64,000 bases of DNA from Oligoflexales bacterium (GCA_947494335.1 CANLUT010000005.1:186001-250000); one strand, 5' to 3'; shown: positions 33,603-44,482, counted from the stretch's first letter. The notes: generated by a model from the letters alone, not told the origin. Program-made: numbers and translations.

Positions 33603-33629
33603 GTACGTCCTCCGTGATCAGTTAAGCAC

Positions 33630-35882
33630 TCAGGCAGCACTAATCCTGTTTTTCTTGCTTTTATGAAAGTCTTCGAGTTCTGCTGTATCCATGACTAAAA
33701 CAACCTCTCCGTCACCTAGAATGGCACCGCCTGCAATGCAGGGGATGCCCTGCATAAGATCACCTAAGGGCTTGATAACCATTTCTTGTTGGCTGATCAG
33801 AGAGTCCACAACGACTCCATATCGACGCTCTGCGTTGCCGATGATAACTGCGTATTTTCGATCGGTACTGCGTGCTTGTTGTGATGTCGTAGGAGTTCCG
33901 TGAGAAGACTGCTTAGATGTTCCGTACCATGAATCCGTACGTTTATGGTCTAGGCCAAGAATTGATTCCAGGTGGTAGATTGGAATGACCTTGTCCCGTA
34001 GTTTAAGGACTGAGGATTCACCAACAGTCTGAATATCACTTGGTTTGATGCGGATGCTTTCAATCACCGAGTTTAGCGGTATAGCCATCGTCTCTTCGCT
34101 CACCTCAACCATCAGGCTGTGGACAATTGCCAGGGTTAACGGTAGGCGAATGGTTATAGTTGAGCCTTTTCCGACTGTAGAATCGATGTCAACCGTGCCC
34201 TTTAATTTAGAAATCTGCTTACGAACCACATCCATCCCGACCCCTCGGCCGGAGACAGTTGTTACTGCTTCGGCTGTCGAGAATCCTGGTTCGAAGATCA
34301 AATTAAAAATCTCGTGGTCACTCAATAGAGTATCACTCTTAATAAGGCCTTTTTCGATACCTTTGCTGCGAATCCTTTTTGCGTCCATGCCTTTGCCGTC
34401 ATCGGAAATCTGTATGACGATTTGGTTGCCTTCTTGCTTGGCTGATAAAATAACGGTTCCCATCTCGTCTTTTCTCGATGCTGCTCTAGAGTCGGGAGAC
34501 TCGATACCGTGATCGCAGGCATTGCGAATCAGATGCACCAACGGATCGGCGATCTGTTCGACAAGTGTTTTATCGAACTCGGTTTCTTCACCTTGAATGA
34601 CGAGGTTGATGTTTTTTCCCAGTTGCCGTGCGAGGTCGCGAACGATGCGGGGATATTTATTGAATATGGTGCCCACTGGTACCATTCGCACCTTCATGAT
34701 GATTTCCTGGATCTCGTTCATGTGACGGCCAAATTGCTGCAATGTCTCCGTCATGGAGCTCATATACTTTCCATGAGAGTTCTGCAGTCGCATGGATTCG
34801 GCAATGTTCTGAAACTTGGTGCGATCAATCACGAGCTCGCCGACTAGGTTGACCAACGCGTCAAGCTTTTCAAGGTCGACGCGAATCGTTTCTGATGTCT
34901 CTGTTTTTTTCTTCGCTTGCGCAGCCTTGTCGTCGTTGACGTGGCTAGTGGTTTTTCTGACCGTTTCTTCGGCGTGCTCTATGTCATTACCTGGATTTGT
35001 TTTCTTATTCGCTCGCTCTTGTGTGGTTGTGATCTTGGAAGGTTTGCCTGCCGCCGCATCTTCCAGGAGTCTAATAATCGGGGCGGTCTTAATACCAGAT
35101 GGTTCCTGATTGAATACCGCCTCTAGAAGCTTTTTTAAACTGTCGATCGCTCCCAAGATGATATCGATGGTATCTGATGTAGGAGTCAGTTTGTCTTTGC
35201 GAACGTTATCAAACAGGTTTTCGAGTCTGTGGGTGAGTCGTTCTATGGCACGAAATCCAAACATGCCGGACGCTCCTTTAAGTGTATGGGCGGCGCGGAA
35301 TATCTCTTCGATCGTGTCTTTGCTTCCAGGGTTTTGCTCCAAACGCAAAATACATTCGTCAAGAGTTTGCATAATTTCGGCGGAGTTAGAGTGGAAATCT
35401 TTCATCATCTCGGGGTCGGAGGCAAAGTCGTTGGACTCCCACTCCTCAATTTCGGGTACATCTCGCGTATCTGAGGGAGGTTCGTTTGCTGGTGGCTGTA
35501 TCGCAATTTTTGGTTCGCGTACAGGAGTCGGAGCGTCCATTTCGGCGAGGAGCCGCTGTGCGTCGTCGTTTGACATCGCAGGCTCGCTGCTTGATTGTGA
35601 GCTAAGGGCATCCATTTCAGCCATGAGACGCGTAGCTTCTTCATCCGACATGGACTCATTTGCGGTATTAGTTTCGGTGTTCTCTAATTGGGGTTTTCCG
35701 GTCCAGTTGAGGACTAGATTCATCAGGTCCGAGGTTTCGATCAGTGCCTCGCGCAGGCGTGAGCGAGTCTCGTCCTGTAGAGCTCCCGTTAACCGAATTT
35801 CATCCAATGCAGCAATGACGATGGGTAGGCTCTCTCGGCGCAAACTATCAAGCGCTGCGCTGGTCAGAGCATTGTTATCCAT
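33630..35882 (-). CDS. cheA: chemotaxis histidine kinase CheA
   Basis: A 750-residue kinase. The Hpt domain has FRAAHTLKGASGMFG with phospho-acceptor His199. A low-complexity lysine/threonine linker runs to the dimerisation domain (IRVDLEKLDALVNLVGELVIDRTKF, shown in part: DALVNLVGELVIDRTK). The ATPase domain has HLIRNACDHGIE (N box), ISDDGKGMD (G1) and GRGVGMDVV (G2). A CheW-like domain closes the protein. No P2 (CheY-binding) domain is visible between Hpt and dimerisation. Upstream of Hpt, two copies of an MS-x3-A-x-RL-x-AEMDA motif occur at residues 78-92 and 103-117. Second gene of the operon. Confidence 0.95.
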   Translation of the reverse strand: MDNNALTSAALDSLRRESLPIVIAALDEIRLTGALQDETRSRLREALIETSDLMNLVLNWTGKPQLENTETNTANESMSDEEATRLMAEMDALSSQSSSEPAMSNDDAQRLLAEMDAPTPVREPKIAIQPPANEPPSDTRDVPEIEEWESNDFASDPEMMKDFHSNSAEIMQTLDECILRLEQNPGSKDTIEEIFRAAHTLKGASGMFGFRAIERLTHRLENLFDNVRKDKLTPTSDTIDIILGAIDSLKKLLEAVFNQEPSGIKTAPIIRLLEDAAAGKPSKITTTQERANKKTNPGNDIEHAEETVRKTTSHVNDDKAAQAKKKTETSETIRVDLEKLDALVNLVGELVIDRTKFQNIAESMRLQNSHGKYMSSMTETLQQFGRHMNEIQEIIMKVRMVPVGTIFNKYPRIVRDLARQLGKNINLVIQGEETEFDKTLVEQIADPLVHLIRNACDHGIESPDSRAASRKDEMGTVILSAKQEGNQIVIQISDDGKGMDAKRIRSKGIEKGLIKSDTLLSDHEIFNLIFEPGFSTAEAVTTVSGRGVGMDVVRKQISKLKGTVDIDSTVGKGSTITIRLPLTLAIVHSLMVEVSEETMAIPLNSVIESIRIKPSDIQTVGESSVLKLRDKVIPIYHLESILGLDHKRTDSWYGTSKQSSHGTPTTSQQARSTDRKYAVIIGNAERRYGVVVDSLISQQEMVIKPLGDLMQGIPCIAGGAILGDGEVVLVMDTAELEDFHKSKKNRISAA

Positions 35883-35908
35883 GCGCCGCCCCCTTACGAA
35901 AACTGTGA

Positions 35909-36424
35909 TTAAGAGGCTTTACTGACTTTTGACTCAGTAGGACTCAGGAATAGGAAATAGCTGTCAGCCATGGCATCAAATATCAGGCTTTGCTGGCATT
36001 TCTGACAGGCTTTTTCAGGGGCCGACTGTGCCGTGATAGATGCCTTGTCGGCTTTTACGTCGAGAAGGACTTCCATGTCGCCATGATCTTCGCAAACGTA
36101 GGGTGCAAAAAAAGACTCAACGGTCCCAGTGCCGATGGATTCGGGTACCATGTTGAATTGGTCGACCATTGGAATCGAACATTTCCTAAAGGTAAGTTGA
36201 CCGAGTTTTTCCAGATCTTTAATCAGGAAAACCCATTCGCGAACTCCGCAGGAGTTGAAGTTAGTGATGCCCTCAAGATCCATGATAATTGAATTGGCTT
36301 GAATGCGAGGAACATCCTGTTGCCTGAATGTGTCGTCAACATCACCTTTGAAAGTATAGAGAACGCCGTTTCCGGATTGTTCGATTTCAATCGTCAGACT
36401 GCCAAATGTGATTTTGTTGGACAT
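35909..36424 (-). CDS. STAS-like protein of the chemotaxis operon
   Basis: A 171-residue protein. The start at ATG 36424 is supported by GGAG with 8-nt spacing; the ATG six bases earlier is too close. The N-terminal ~100 residues resemble a STAS/anti-anti-sigma fold (SIIMDLEGITNFNSCGVREW, the usual 'vvlDlsgv..idS.G...l' pattern, with Asn-Ser in the phosphorylatable position). The C-terminal part has cysteines VCEDHGD and ACQKCQ, which could bind zinc. It is the first gene of the cheA-cheW unit, 26 nt before cheA. It may regulate or localise the kinase complex. Confidence 0.65.
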   Translation of the reverse strand: MSNKITFGSLTIEIEQSGNGVLYTFKGDVDDTFRQQDVPRIQANSIIMDLEGITNFNSCGVREWVFLIKDLEKLGQLTFRKCSIPMVDQFNMVPESIGTGTVESFFAPYVCEDHGDMEVLLDVKADKASITAQSAPEKACQKCQQSLIFDAMADSYFLFLSPTESKVSKAS

Positions 36425-36578
36425 GGTCATTCTCCGAGTAAGCCGTCGCTATTTGCTGGCAAACAAAACAATGTTTACCATGAGAGATTTCGGAGATTGG
36501 GTGCAAAAGCTTAAACGTACTTATTTGGCAAAAACCAAAAAAACACGAGAAATCTCGACAAGTCCAAAAGTTGCCTGG

Positions 36579-37967
<1,389 letters not shown>

Positions 37968-38052
37968 TTACGGGTCGTTTCATGCATAAATTTGACGCTA
38001 GTCACTCGTTGTTTTGTAAACGCCCTCAATTTGCTTAGGAGCGATCATCATT

Positions 38053-39579
38053 ATGAAAACTGGATTTAATAAAGAACCATGGAAAGCACTTCTACCAGAG
38101 ACCTATGACTGGGCTGCAAAAGTTAAGCTCGATATGGTCTCTGCTATCGTTGCTGGTGCCACGCATGTCGTCGCCTTGGCCGAGGCTAAAGAGGGTGACG
38201 ATTCGGTAAACCTAAATGCGCCTGAGTTGGCAGCTGATGTTCAGAAAAAGATTACGGAAGCGGTTGCTGCAGCCGGATGGAAAGGCTCTGGGAGTTTCGT
38301 TGCCATCGTTGACGGCAATCCTTACGTATTGGTGTCCCCGACAAAAGTAAAGACGTCGAAGCCGCAGAAAAGTCGTGCGCTGGGACTTGATGCAGCGAGC
38401 GTCTTGAAAAATCTTAAGTCGTCTCGAGTTGTGCTCTGCAAGGCGGAGGGTCTTTGCACGAAGTCAGTTTTTGACGGTGTGGCCCAAGGATTTTATGCTC
38501 AAGGTTCATTTAAGGGTAAAAAGAAAGATCCTTCCAAAAACCCGCTGCCGGGACATTTCAGTTTCTTTGGCGGAAAAATTGACGGTGATGACGAGAAGCA
38601 CCTGCGCTCGATGATTCGGGCAACAGCTCTAACGCGGTTTATGCAAGATGCTCCGGCCAATTGGTTCGACCCGCTACGTTTTGCGGAAATCGCTGAAGAC
38701 GTCTGCAAGGAAAACGGCATCAAAGTAACAATTCACGATAAGGCATCATTGCAGACGCTTGGCATGGGTTCATTTCTCAGTGTTAACGCAGGTTCTGCAA
38801 ATGAAGCGCGGATGATTGTCATGGAAATTGATGGTCAGGATAACTCTAAGTCCGTCGCTCTGATTGGCAAAGGACTAACGTTTGATGCCGGCGGAGTTTC
38901 CCTCAAGCCCGGACTTGGCATGGAAGAGATGAAGTATGACATGTCAGGTGGAGCAGCCGTTTTGGGATCGGCGTTCTATTTCAGTCAGGTGAAACCGCCT
39001 GTTAAAACGATCTGTATTATTGGAGCGACCGAGAACCTTATTAATTCACACGCCACCAAGCCAGGTGATGTGGTTGTCGCGATGAATGGTAAAACGATCG
39101 AAATTCAAAATACTGACGCTGAAGGGCGACTTGTGTTGGCGGACTTGGTTCACTATGCAAATGTCACGTTCAAGCCAGAAATGATGATCGACGTGGCAAC
39201 ATTGACGGGTGCCGTTTTGATTGCACTGGGTACTGTTGGCGCAGGACTGATGTCCAACGATGACGCAACCGCAGAGCATATCCTCAAAGCAAGTAAAGAA
39301 ATCGGTGAGCCATTCTGGCAATTACCACTTTGGCCTGAGCTTGAGCAGGAAACAAAGGGCACGACAGCCGATTTGAACAACATTGCAAAATCTTCAGTTA
39401 AAGCCGGAACCATCATGGGTGCCATGTTTATCAAGGAGTTTGTTGGTAACGCCAAGTGGGCTCACCTTGATATTGCTGGCACTGGCTGGAACTGCAAGGC
39501 CGTTGGATTCCCGGGCTCCGGAGGTTGTGCTTACGGCCTTCGGACCATGGTTGAGTCGGTGAAGCGTTTTGGCAAGTAA
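38053..39579 (+). CDS. pepA: leucyl aminopeptidase (M17)
   Basis: A 508-residue cytosolic aminopeptidase with two zinc/manganese ions. The metal-binding motifs are GKGLTFDAGGVSLKPG, KYDMSGGAAVLG and NTDAEGRLVLAD; the C-terminal domain is canonical and ends in a GTGWNCKAVGF segment. The N-terminal domain is the variable macrodomain-like part. TTAGGAGCG precedes the ATG. It overlaps the HAD phosphatase gene by 11 nt. Confidence 0.95.
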   Translation: MKTGFNKEPWKALLPETYDWAAKVKLDMVSAIVAGATHVVALAEAKEGDDSVNLNAPELAADVQKKITEAVAAAGWKGSGSFVAIVDGNPYVLVSPTKVKTSKPQKSRALGLDAASVLKNLKSSRVVLCKAEGLCTKSVFDGVAQGFYAQGSFKGKKKDPSKNPLPGHFSFFGGKIDGDDEKHLRSMIRATALTRFMQDAPANWFDPLRFAEIAEDVCKENGIKVTIHDKASLQTLGMGSFLSVNAGSANEARMIVMEIDGQDNSKSVALIGKGLTFDAGGVSLKPGLGMEEMKYDMSGGAAVLGSAFYFSQVKPPVKTICIIGATENLINSHATKPGDVVVAMNGKTIEIQNTDAEGRLVLADLVHYANVTFKPEMMIDVATLTGAVLIALGTVGAGLMSNDDATAEHILKASKEIGEPFWQLPLWPELEQETKGTTADLNNIAKSSVKAGTIMGAMFIKEFVGNAKWAHLDIAGTGWNCKAVGFPGSGGCAYGLRTMVESVKRFGK

Positions 39580-40225
39580 AACGCCTTTTGTTCTCTTCGA
39601 TATGGATGGAACGCTGCTCGACACGCGTCACGATATTGCGCGCGCCGCTAATAACGCACGCAAGGAGTTAGGGCTGTCGCAGCTTTCGCTCGAGGAGGTG
39701 GTGCGTGCTGTGGGTGACGGTGTTAATTTGTTTGTTAGCCGAGTCACCTATCCACAAGAAGACGCGCGGTTTCTTGATGCAAGAAAAGTTTTTATGCGTC
39801 ACTACGCTGCGAATGTTACCGGTGATACAAAGCCCTATGACGGCGTACCTGAGCTGTTAAATTTTTTGCGGGACAGCGGAATTCCCATGGGGGTCGTCAG
39901 TAACAAACCAGCTGCGCTTGTCGACGAGTTGGTGCGTTTTTTTAATTGGCAGCCCTTCTTCAAGACATGGCTCGGTGGTGATTCCACGGCAAAACCTAAA
40001 CCGGACAAGGGACCTCTTGTACATGCTTTAAATGTTAGTGGATTAGATTTGACTCATCCTATTGTGATGGTTGGCGATGGGCATCAGGATGTGCTTGCAG
40101 CTAAGGCCATGCAGTGTCAGGCAATCTGGGTCAGCTGGGGCTTTAATCCTGAGCATCCCGCTGATTATCCGAGTTTTCGCGCGGATCATCCGCGCGATAT
40201 TTCACGTTTTCTAATGACGCGCTAG
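39569..40225 (+). CDS. HAD-family phosphatase, phosphoglycolate phosphatase-like
   Basis: A 218-residue HAD subfamily IA enzyme. Motif I is FDMDGTLLDT, motif II is VVSNKP, motif III includes KPKPDKGPL and motif IV is MVGDGHQDV. It starts at TTG 39569, within the end of the aminopeptidase gene, since no ATG precedes motif I. It probably removes phosphate from 2-phosphoglycolate or a similar small metabolite. It is coupled to pepA. Confidence 0.88.
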   Translation: MASKTPFVLFDMDGTLLDTRHDIARAANNARKELGLSQLSLEEVVRAVGDGVNLFVSRVTYPQEDARFLDARKVFMRHYAANVTGDTKPYDGVPELLNFLRDSGIPMGVVSNKPAALVDELVRFFNWQPFFKTWLGGDSTAKPKPDKGPLVHALNVSGLDLTHPIVMVGDGHQDVLAAKAMQCQAIWVSWGFNPEHPADYPSFRADHPRDISRFLMTR

Positions 40226-40261
40226 GCTGGTTCGTATCGTTGTCAGTGATCGTCTGCCTAA

Positions 40262-40606
40262 TTAGAGGCATTCACCTTGGTAATATTGAATCATCACGGT
40301 CATATCTTTTTGCGACCGTAAGTCGCATGTAGCTTTTGTTTCGTACCAAACATAGGCAGACGGATTGTACCATCGATTGTCGATGGCCGTCGCTTTTACT
40401 GCTGCTGGATCAATGGAGCAAGGCAAGGCTTTTTGCTTCAGTTTTTCCACCGCATTGGCAAGACAGTGTTTGACAATGTGAAGGTCTGAGGCTGTTGTCG
40501 GTTTGCCAACCGATGTGACATGGCTCGTGCTATTTTGAGAGCCCTTTACGCCGCAAGCAGATACTGCGAGCGCGAGTAGTGACGTCATGTAAAAGCGCTT
40601 TGTCAT
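40262..40606 (-). CDS. small lipoprotein, unknown function
   Basis: A 114-residue protein with a lipoprotein signal and lipobox VSAC (Cys18). Four further cysteines and a DNRWYNPSAYVWYETKATC stretch are the main features. It is convergent with the HAD phosphatase gene and preceded by a purine-rich GGAGG-type site. No family recognised. Confidence 0.7.
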   Translation of the reverse strand: MTKRFYMTSLLALAVSACGVKGSQNSTSHVTSVGKPTTASDLHIVKHCLANAVEKLKQKALPCSIDPAAVKATAIDNRWYNPSAYVWYETKATCDLRSQKDMTVMIQYYQGECL

Positions 40607-40905
40607 AATTGGCCTCCAAAGCTCGGTGACACCGAGACTGTCCAGAGCAAATGGCGGGCCAATTTTAAGGTCCTGAATTCATTGATGCCTAACCAGTCCA
40701 GATGTCAAAGGCATTGACGGCCTGGGATCATGGTTGGAGTTCACTGCCTGTTCTAAAGGGTTAAAGAGCGCACCTTGTCGCAGTGATTTCAAATTCCTTG
40801 CATTAACTGGAGGTAAGTATCTGAAAATAATGGAATAATTTGCGTTAAAGCTCCCTTGTCTCATCTAATCTTAGTAAGTTACCGAATACCGTTTGGGAGC
40901 TGTCG
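40607..40905. other. intergenic region before the pilin-like operon
   Basis: A 299-nt divergent gap. No reading frame with a ribosome site is seen. GGGAG near 40895 is the ribosome site of the first pilin-like gene. Confidence 0.35.
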
Positions 40906-42612
40906 ATGGGGTTCAGGCGAAAAGATTATAAATTTCAGAAGACTGCAGGTGAAGAGGGTAGCCTGAGTATTGTCTTCGTGGTGCTGCTTTCAGCGGCGTC
41001 CCTTGTAGGTGTTTCCGCATTAGTGAAAAAGTATTCTGATGAGGGCAAGGTTGCCAAGCTAAATGAGCGTAGGGCCGACGCCGCGTTAAATCCGATAAAT
41101 GCGGCGATCGTGGCGAAGTCCCTTTTCTCTCCGCCGGGTCTGTGGACAACGCCTAACTTGGTTGGTCAACCCTCTCGTATGCCGAGTCTATATGTAGATC
41201 CATATATCCCCTCGGCAGCCGTATTCACGGGTAGTCCTCCTGCAGGATTGACGCTGGTAAATCCAAGTCCTGCCGGTAGCGCTATCTGGAGTAGCGCTGC
41301 CTATGCTAGTACCCGCAGTATTGATGTCTTTGCGGTTGATAGAAATCGATTAAATCCAGCTGGTCTCAACAGTTTGTTGACCGATGCGGCTGATGGCGGT
41401 TCGTTCGACGCTAGTTTGCTGTCACGAATGCCAACAACAAAGTCTACGATCAAGAACTTTGTTCTCTCGCATTGTACGCCCACAGGTGCGCCGTCTCCGA
41501 GCTTTACCGGGGTTTATTGCGTTCAGGCTGATTTCATCACAGCAAACTATAGCGTTAACAGTAATGCAGCATCGGGAAGTAACTCATCAACGGTATTTTT
41601 AGGGACACTACCGGTTCCACCCCCGCCTGTGTGCAATGGTGTCGTCGTTCCACCAAACATTCAGCCAGGTGACACCAGAACCGTGACGGTTTCAGCATCG
41701 GGAGTTGTAACAGGCTACACGTTCTCCGTTAGAGCGATGGTTGGTGGAGTGATGCGAACGTACGTCAATCAGGATGTGAGTAGGGTTTTGACGGCAGCCA
41801 ACAGCGTTCGGGGAACGGCTAATCTCGCGCCCTTGACCATCAACTTGTCAGATCTTAACTCGTTCAACTATACGACGATGCCGAGTGGAACCAGGCTTAG
41901 CGTTAATGTTTCCTTGAAAGGTGTTACCGGTGCGGCAGTCGCTTGTCCTGCGCCCAACATCGTCGTCACAAGGCCTAGTTGCTCGTTGGCTTTCAATAAG
42001 ACGACGCCCTATATGGCCGGAGAACTTGTGACTATGAATTACGGCCTTGCAAATTCGCGAACGGGCGATGTTTCGGACTATCAACAACAAAATATTGCCA
42101 TGAGCGGACGACCTCCAGCGTCACCCGATGGGAATCGGCAATATTCAGGCACAGCGCCCGGAGGCAACAACGTGCCTATATCTGCCTCAGTGACGCTGCG
42201 GCGCGGGCCTTTGGTGGTGGCGCAGTGTAGCACTTCAGGAATAAGCACTTTCCCGTGTCGGCCAAATCCAAACTTTGCAAGAGGTACACATTATGGAAAT
42301 CAAGCGAACTGGGATCCGAGTCGGTTTTTAAGTATTCCGGGACGTTTGCCGTTTGAACTTTACAATCAAATTGCCGGAAATCCCGGGAACTCATCTCTTG
42401 TCGATTCAGCAGGCAACCGTACAGAGTTGTGTCAGCGAGTTTTTGGGCCTTATGCAGCGCCTTGGGGCGGGGGAGCATTGCGATACAGTAGTCCTGGTAA
42501 CAACACGGTTTGTTTTGGTGTCAATGGGCGAGACTGTCGAAATGCAAAAGCCGCTGGTAATCCGCCTCACATCACCTGGACACTATGTCGCTGTGACATT
42601 AGATTTCCGTAG
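40906..42612 (+). CDS. PilX/GspK-like pilin-type protein, large
   Basis: A 568-residue protein. Near the N-terminus, GEEGSLSIVFVVLLSAASLVG has the form of a prepilin cleavage site (Gly followed by a hydrophobic helix) but lacks Glu at position +5. The remainder is a large extracytoplasmic region with proline- and serine-rich segments and many cysteines, mostly unrecognised. The organisation resembles PilX/GspK-type minor pseudopilins that start pilus assembly. It is the first of three related genes in a row. Confidence 0.65.
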   Translation: MGFRRKDYKFQKTAGEEGSLSIVFVVLLSAASLVGVSALVKKYSDEGKVAKLNERRADAALNPINAAIVAKSLFSPPGLWTTPNLVGQPSRMPSLYVDPYIPSAAVFTGSPPAGLTLVNPSPAGSAIWSSAAYASTRSIDVFAVDRNRLNPAGLNSLLTDAADGGSFDASLLSRMPTTKSTIKNFVLSHCTPTGAPSPSFTGVYCVQADFITANYSVNSNAASGSNSSTVFLGTLPVPPPPVCNGVVVPPNIQPGDTRTVTVSASGVVTGYTFSVRAMVGGVMRTYVNQDVSRVLTAANSVRGTANLAPLTINLSDLNSFNYTTMPSGTRLSVNVSLKGVTGAAVACPAPNIVVTRPSCSLAFNKTTPYMAGELVTMNYGLANSRTGDVSDYQQQNIAMSGRPPASPDGNRQYSGTAPGGNNVPISASVTLRRGPLVVAQCSTSGISTFPCRPNPNFARGTHYGNQANWDPSRFLSIPGRLPFELYNQIAGNPGNSSLVDSAGNRTELCQRVFGPYAAPWGGGALRYSSPGNNTVCFGVNGRDCRNAKAAGNPPHITWTLCRCDIRFP

Positions 42613-42642
42613 ATTAATTTAAGCGATGGAGTTTTTTCAGGC

Positions 42643-43389
42643 GTGAAACTAGGAGCAAAAAATATTTTCGATTTGATTTTAAGGCCTCTGCTGTGGGGTG
42701 AGGTTGGAGCCTCTATGCCTGCAATTTTAGTGTCATCAGGAATTCTCGGTATTTTGGGCTTTGGTGTCATAAAGTCACTGGGTGAAGCTGGAAAATTTCA
42801 AAATGAAAATGCTGTGCGTGCCTCTGCGACAAAATTTCAAGATGTGATGCGAGCAGAGCTCGCCAAAACTGCCAGAAAATTCATTGCCGATGATTGTACT
42901 GGTAGTCGTTTTGGTGGGGTGTCTAATCCGCTAAAGTTTGCGTTTGACAAGCTTGATATAAACTCTTTGGATAGCGGTGACAGCGTTTCCATGCGCTACA
43001 CGACGACGCCTGTTGCACGCGCGTCTGACCATAAAGATGCTGCCAAGCGCTGTACACAGCCGAGAAATGGAATTGCCAATGGGGCGAGGATCGGGGCTGG
43101 AGAGTACGCATATTTCTGTTTAAAGTTTGAGGCATCACAGAATTATGTTCAAAAAGGCAATCTCAGCACCCAGTCTTTTTGGCGCATCCCAGATACGTTC
43201 ATGGAAGTTATGATTGTACCTGTTCAGCTACAGACAGATACGCCCATTTTGTGCCGCGACGTCAATGGTGGTGCTCAAGGTGCTAAGATCCTGTACTCAG
43301 TTTACTACTCTAGTCAATTTGGTGCGTCGTCTGGAGGATCTCTTGGAAAGCGCCTTTACGGGGTATTTTACGTGAGTGGGGATCAATGA
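42643..43389 (+). CDS. second pilin-like protein
   Basis: A 248-residue protein starting at GTG. After a cytoplasmic lead, GEVGASMPAILVSSGILGIL resembles a class III-type prepilin site (Gly-Ala-Ser), again without Glu at +5. The mature part has a long helix with AKTARKFIADDC and cysteines suited to a disulphide-bonded pilin head. It lies 30 nt after the first gene, and its end lies 13 nt before the next gene's start. Likely a minor pilin. Confidence 0.65.
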   Translation: MKLGAKNIFDLILRPLLWGEVGASMPAILVSSGILGILGFGVIKSLGEAGKFQNENAVRASATKFQDVMRAELAKTARKFIADDCTGSRFGGVSNPLKFAFDKLDINSLDSGDSVSMRYTTTPVARASDHKDAAKRCTQPRNGIANGARIGAGEYAYFCLKFEASQNYVQKGNLSTQSFWRIPDTFMEVMIVPVQLQTDTPILCRDVNGGAQGAKILYSVYYSSQFGASSGGSLGKRLYGVFYVSGDQ

Positions 43390-43402
43390 TGAGCAGGCTG
43401 AC

Positions 43403-44188
43403 ATGAAAAAATTTTTGAATTATTTTGAGACCAAGAGATCTTGGAGAGGTTGGGATCGTCGAGCTGGAATGAGCCTGGTTGAACTTTTGGTCTCCATAGG
43501 TATTGCTGGAATCGTCATGACTTTTGCGGTTCGCTATTATCGCACATATCTAGAGCAGAAATGGGTGCAGGAGACCAAGTCAAATATGCAGGCGACCAAA
43601 GAGCAAGTGGCGGCTGTCTTGCGCAAAAAGATTCCTCGCTCCATCGCTGCACTTAGTGTGTCGCCGCCAACTACGAATGCGGCAGTCTGGACTTGCCCTT
43701 CCGGGGGGCCGTGTCGACTTTCCACAGATGCTATCAATGGCATCCGAATTGAAGTGACTTGTACATCGACAAGTGGCATTTCGATTCTCGATAAAACCCC
43801 TTTTGATCAAGTTTCTGCGAATTTGACTGGCCAATGTATCAAGTGTGGAAAAGGAACCAGGCCGGTGATGACCATCCAGCTATACACTGGAGGCGTTTTG
43901 ACGAGTAGTAAGCAGTTTCCGCAGACTAATGCCTATAATAATTTAGTGGCGATGGGTATGTGCTTTGATGCTCCGTTGTACCAAGAAAACACTGGTACCG
44001 CGGCAGTCCCAAATATGGTCAATCGATGGGATCGATGGAAGATCACACTTCTGCCGTACTATTTTACGCAGATGCCGACAGTAAGCCACTCTGCTGCTGA
44101 ACTGGCAGCACGAATCAAATTCGTACCTGAACAGATCATGCTAGCGCCAGATGCCCAGCTTGGGCCCAATATGCGGATTATCAGATGA
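43403..44188 (+). CDS. type IV pilin-like protein with canonical N-methylation motif
   Basis: A 261-residue protein. I prefer ATG 43403 (MKKFLNYFETKR) to GTG 43376, as the longer lead lacks a good ribosome site. The site AGMSLVELLVSIGIAGIVMT is a classic type IV prepilin motif: cleavage after Gly, then Met-Ser-Leu-Val-Glu with Glu at +5. The mature head has several cysteines (CKCG-like CIKCGKGTR). It is the only one of the three with Glu5. A peptidase (PilD-type) would have to act from elsewhere, since none is in the window. Confidence 0.75.
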   Translation: MKKFLNYFETKRSWRGWDRRAGMSLVELLVSIGIAGIVMTFAVRYYRTYLEQKWVQETKSNMQATKEQVAAVLRKKIPRSIAALSVSPPTTNAAVWTCPSGGPCRLSTDAINGIRIEVTCTSTSGISILDKTPFDQVSANLTGQCIKCGKGTRPVMTIQLYTGGVLTSSKQFPQTNAYNNLVAMGMCFDAPLYQENTGTAAVPNMVNRWDRWKITLLPYYFTQMPTVSHSAAELAARIKFVPEQIMLAPDAQLGPNMRIIR

Positions 44189-44233
44189 ATCTTTGAACTT
44201 GTTAGAGCGGCTTGCAAAAGCTACGAACACAAA

Positions 44234-44482
44234 TCAGTTGCATGTTACCTGTATATTTGCACAGTAAATGTAATCGCCATCATGACCTGTCATAACTTCG
44301 TTTCTGAAGCAACGTGGACCCAAGTTCATCCGACCATAGTCCACATTGACCTGACAAGATCCATCCTGAATCATGGTTCTGGCTCGCTCGGAAACTTGCT
44401 CAGCGTATGATGGTTGAAAAAAAGATAGCATTAGCCCGGCGCCAACTGCGCCAGAGATGACAGAAATAATCACTGTTTTCAT
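44234..44482 (-). CDS. small exported protein, unknown function
   Basis: An 82-residue protein with a signal or anchor (VIISVISGAVGAGLMLSFF) and likely cleavage at SYA-E. The mature ~55 residues contain four cysteines (two in CANIQVTC), suited to disulphides. It converges on the pilin-like operon and lies 23 nt downstream of the glucokinase gene on the same strand, so it may be co-transcribed. Confidence 0.65.
   Translation of the reverse strand: MKTVIISVISGAVGAGLMLSFFQPSYAEQVSERARTMIQDGSCQVNVDYGRMNLGPRCFRNEVMTGHDGDYIYCANIQVTCN

Noticed and set aside
34045-35925. Several long plus-strand frames opposite cheA
   Set aside because: They are antisense to a strongly supported CheA with conserved motifs, lack ribosome sites, and have serine/arginine-rich noise-like composition.
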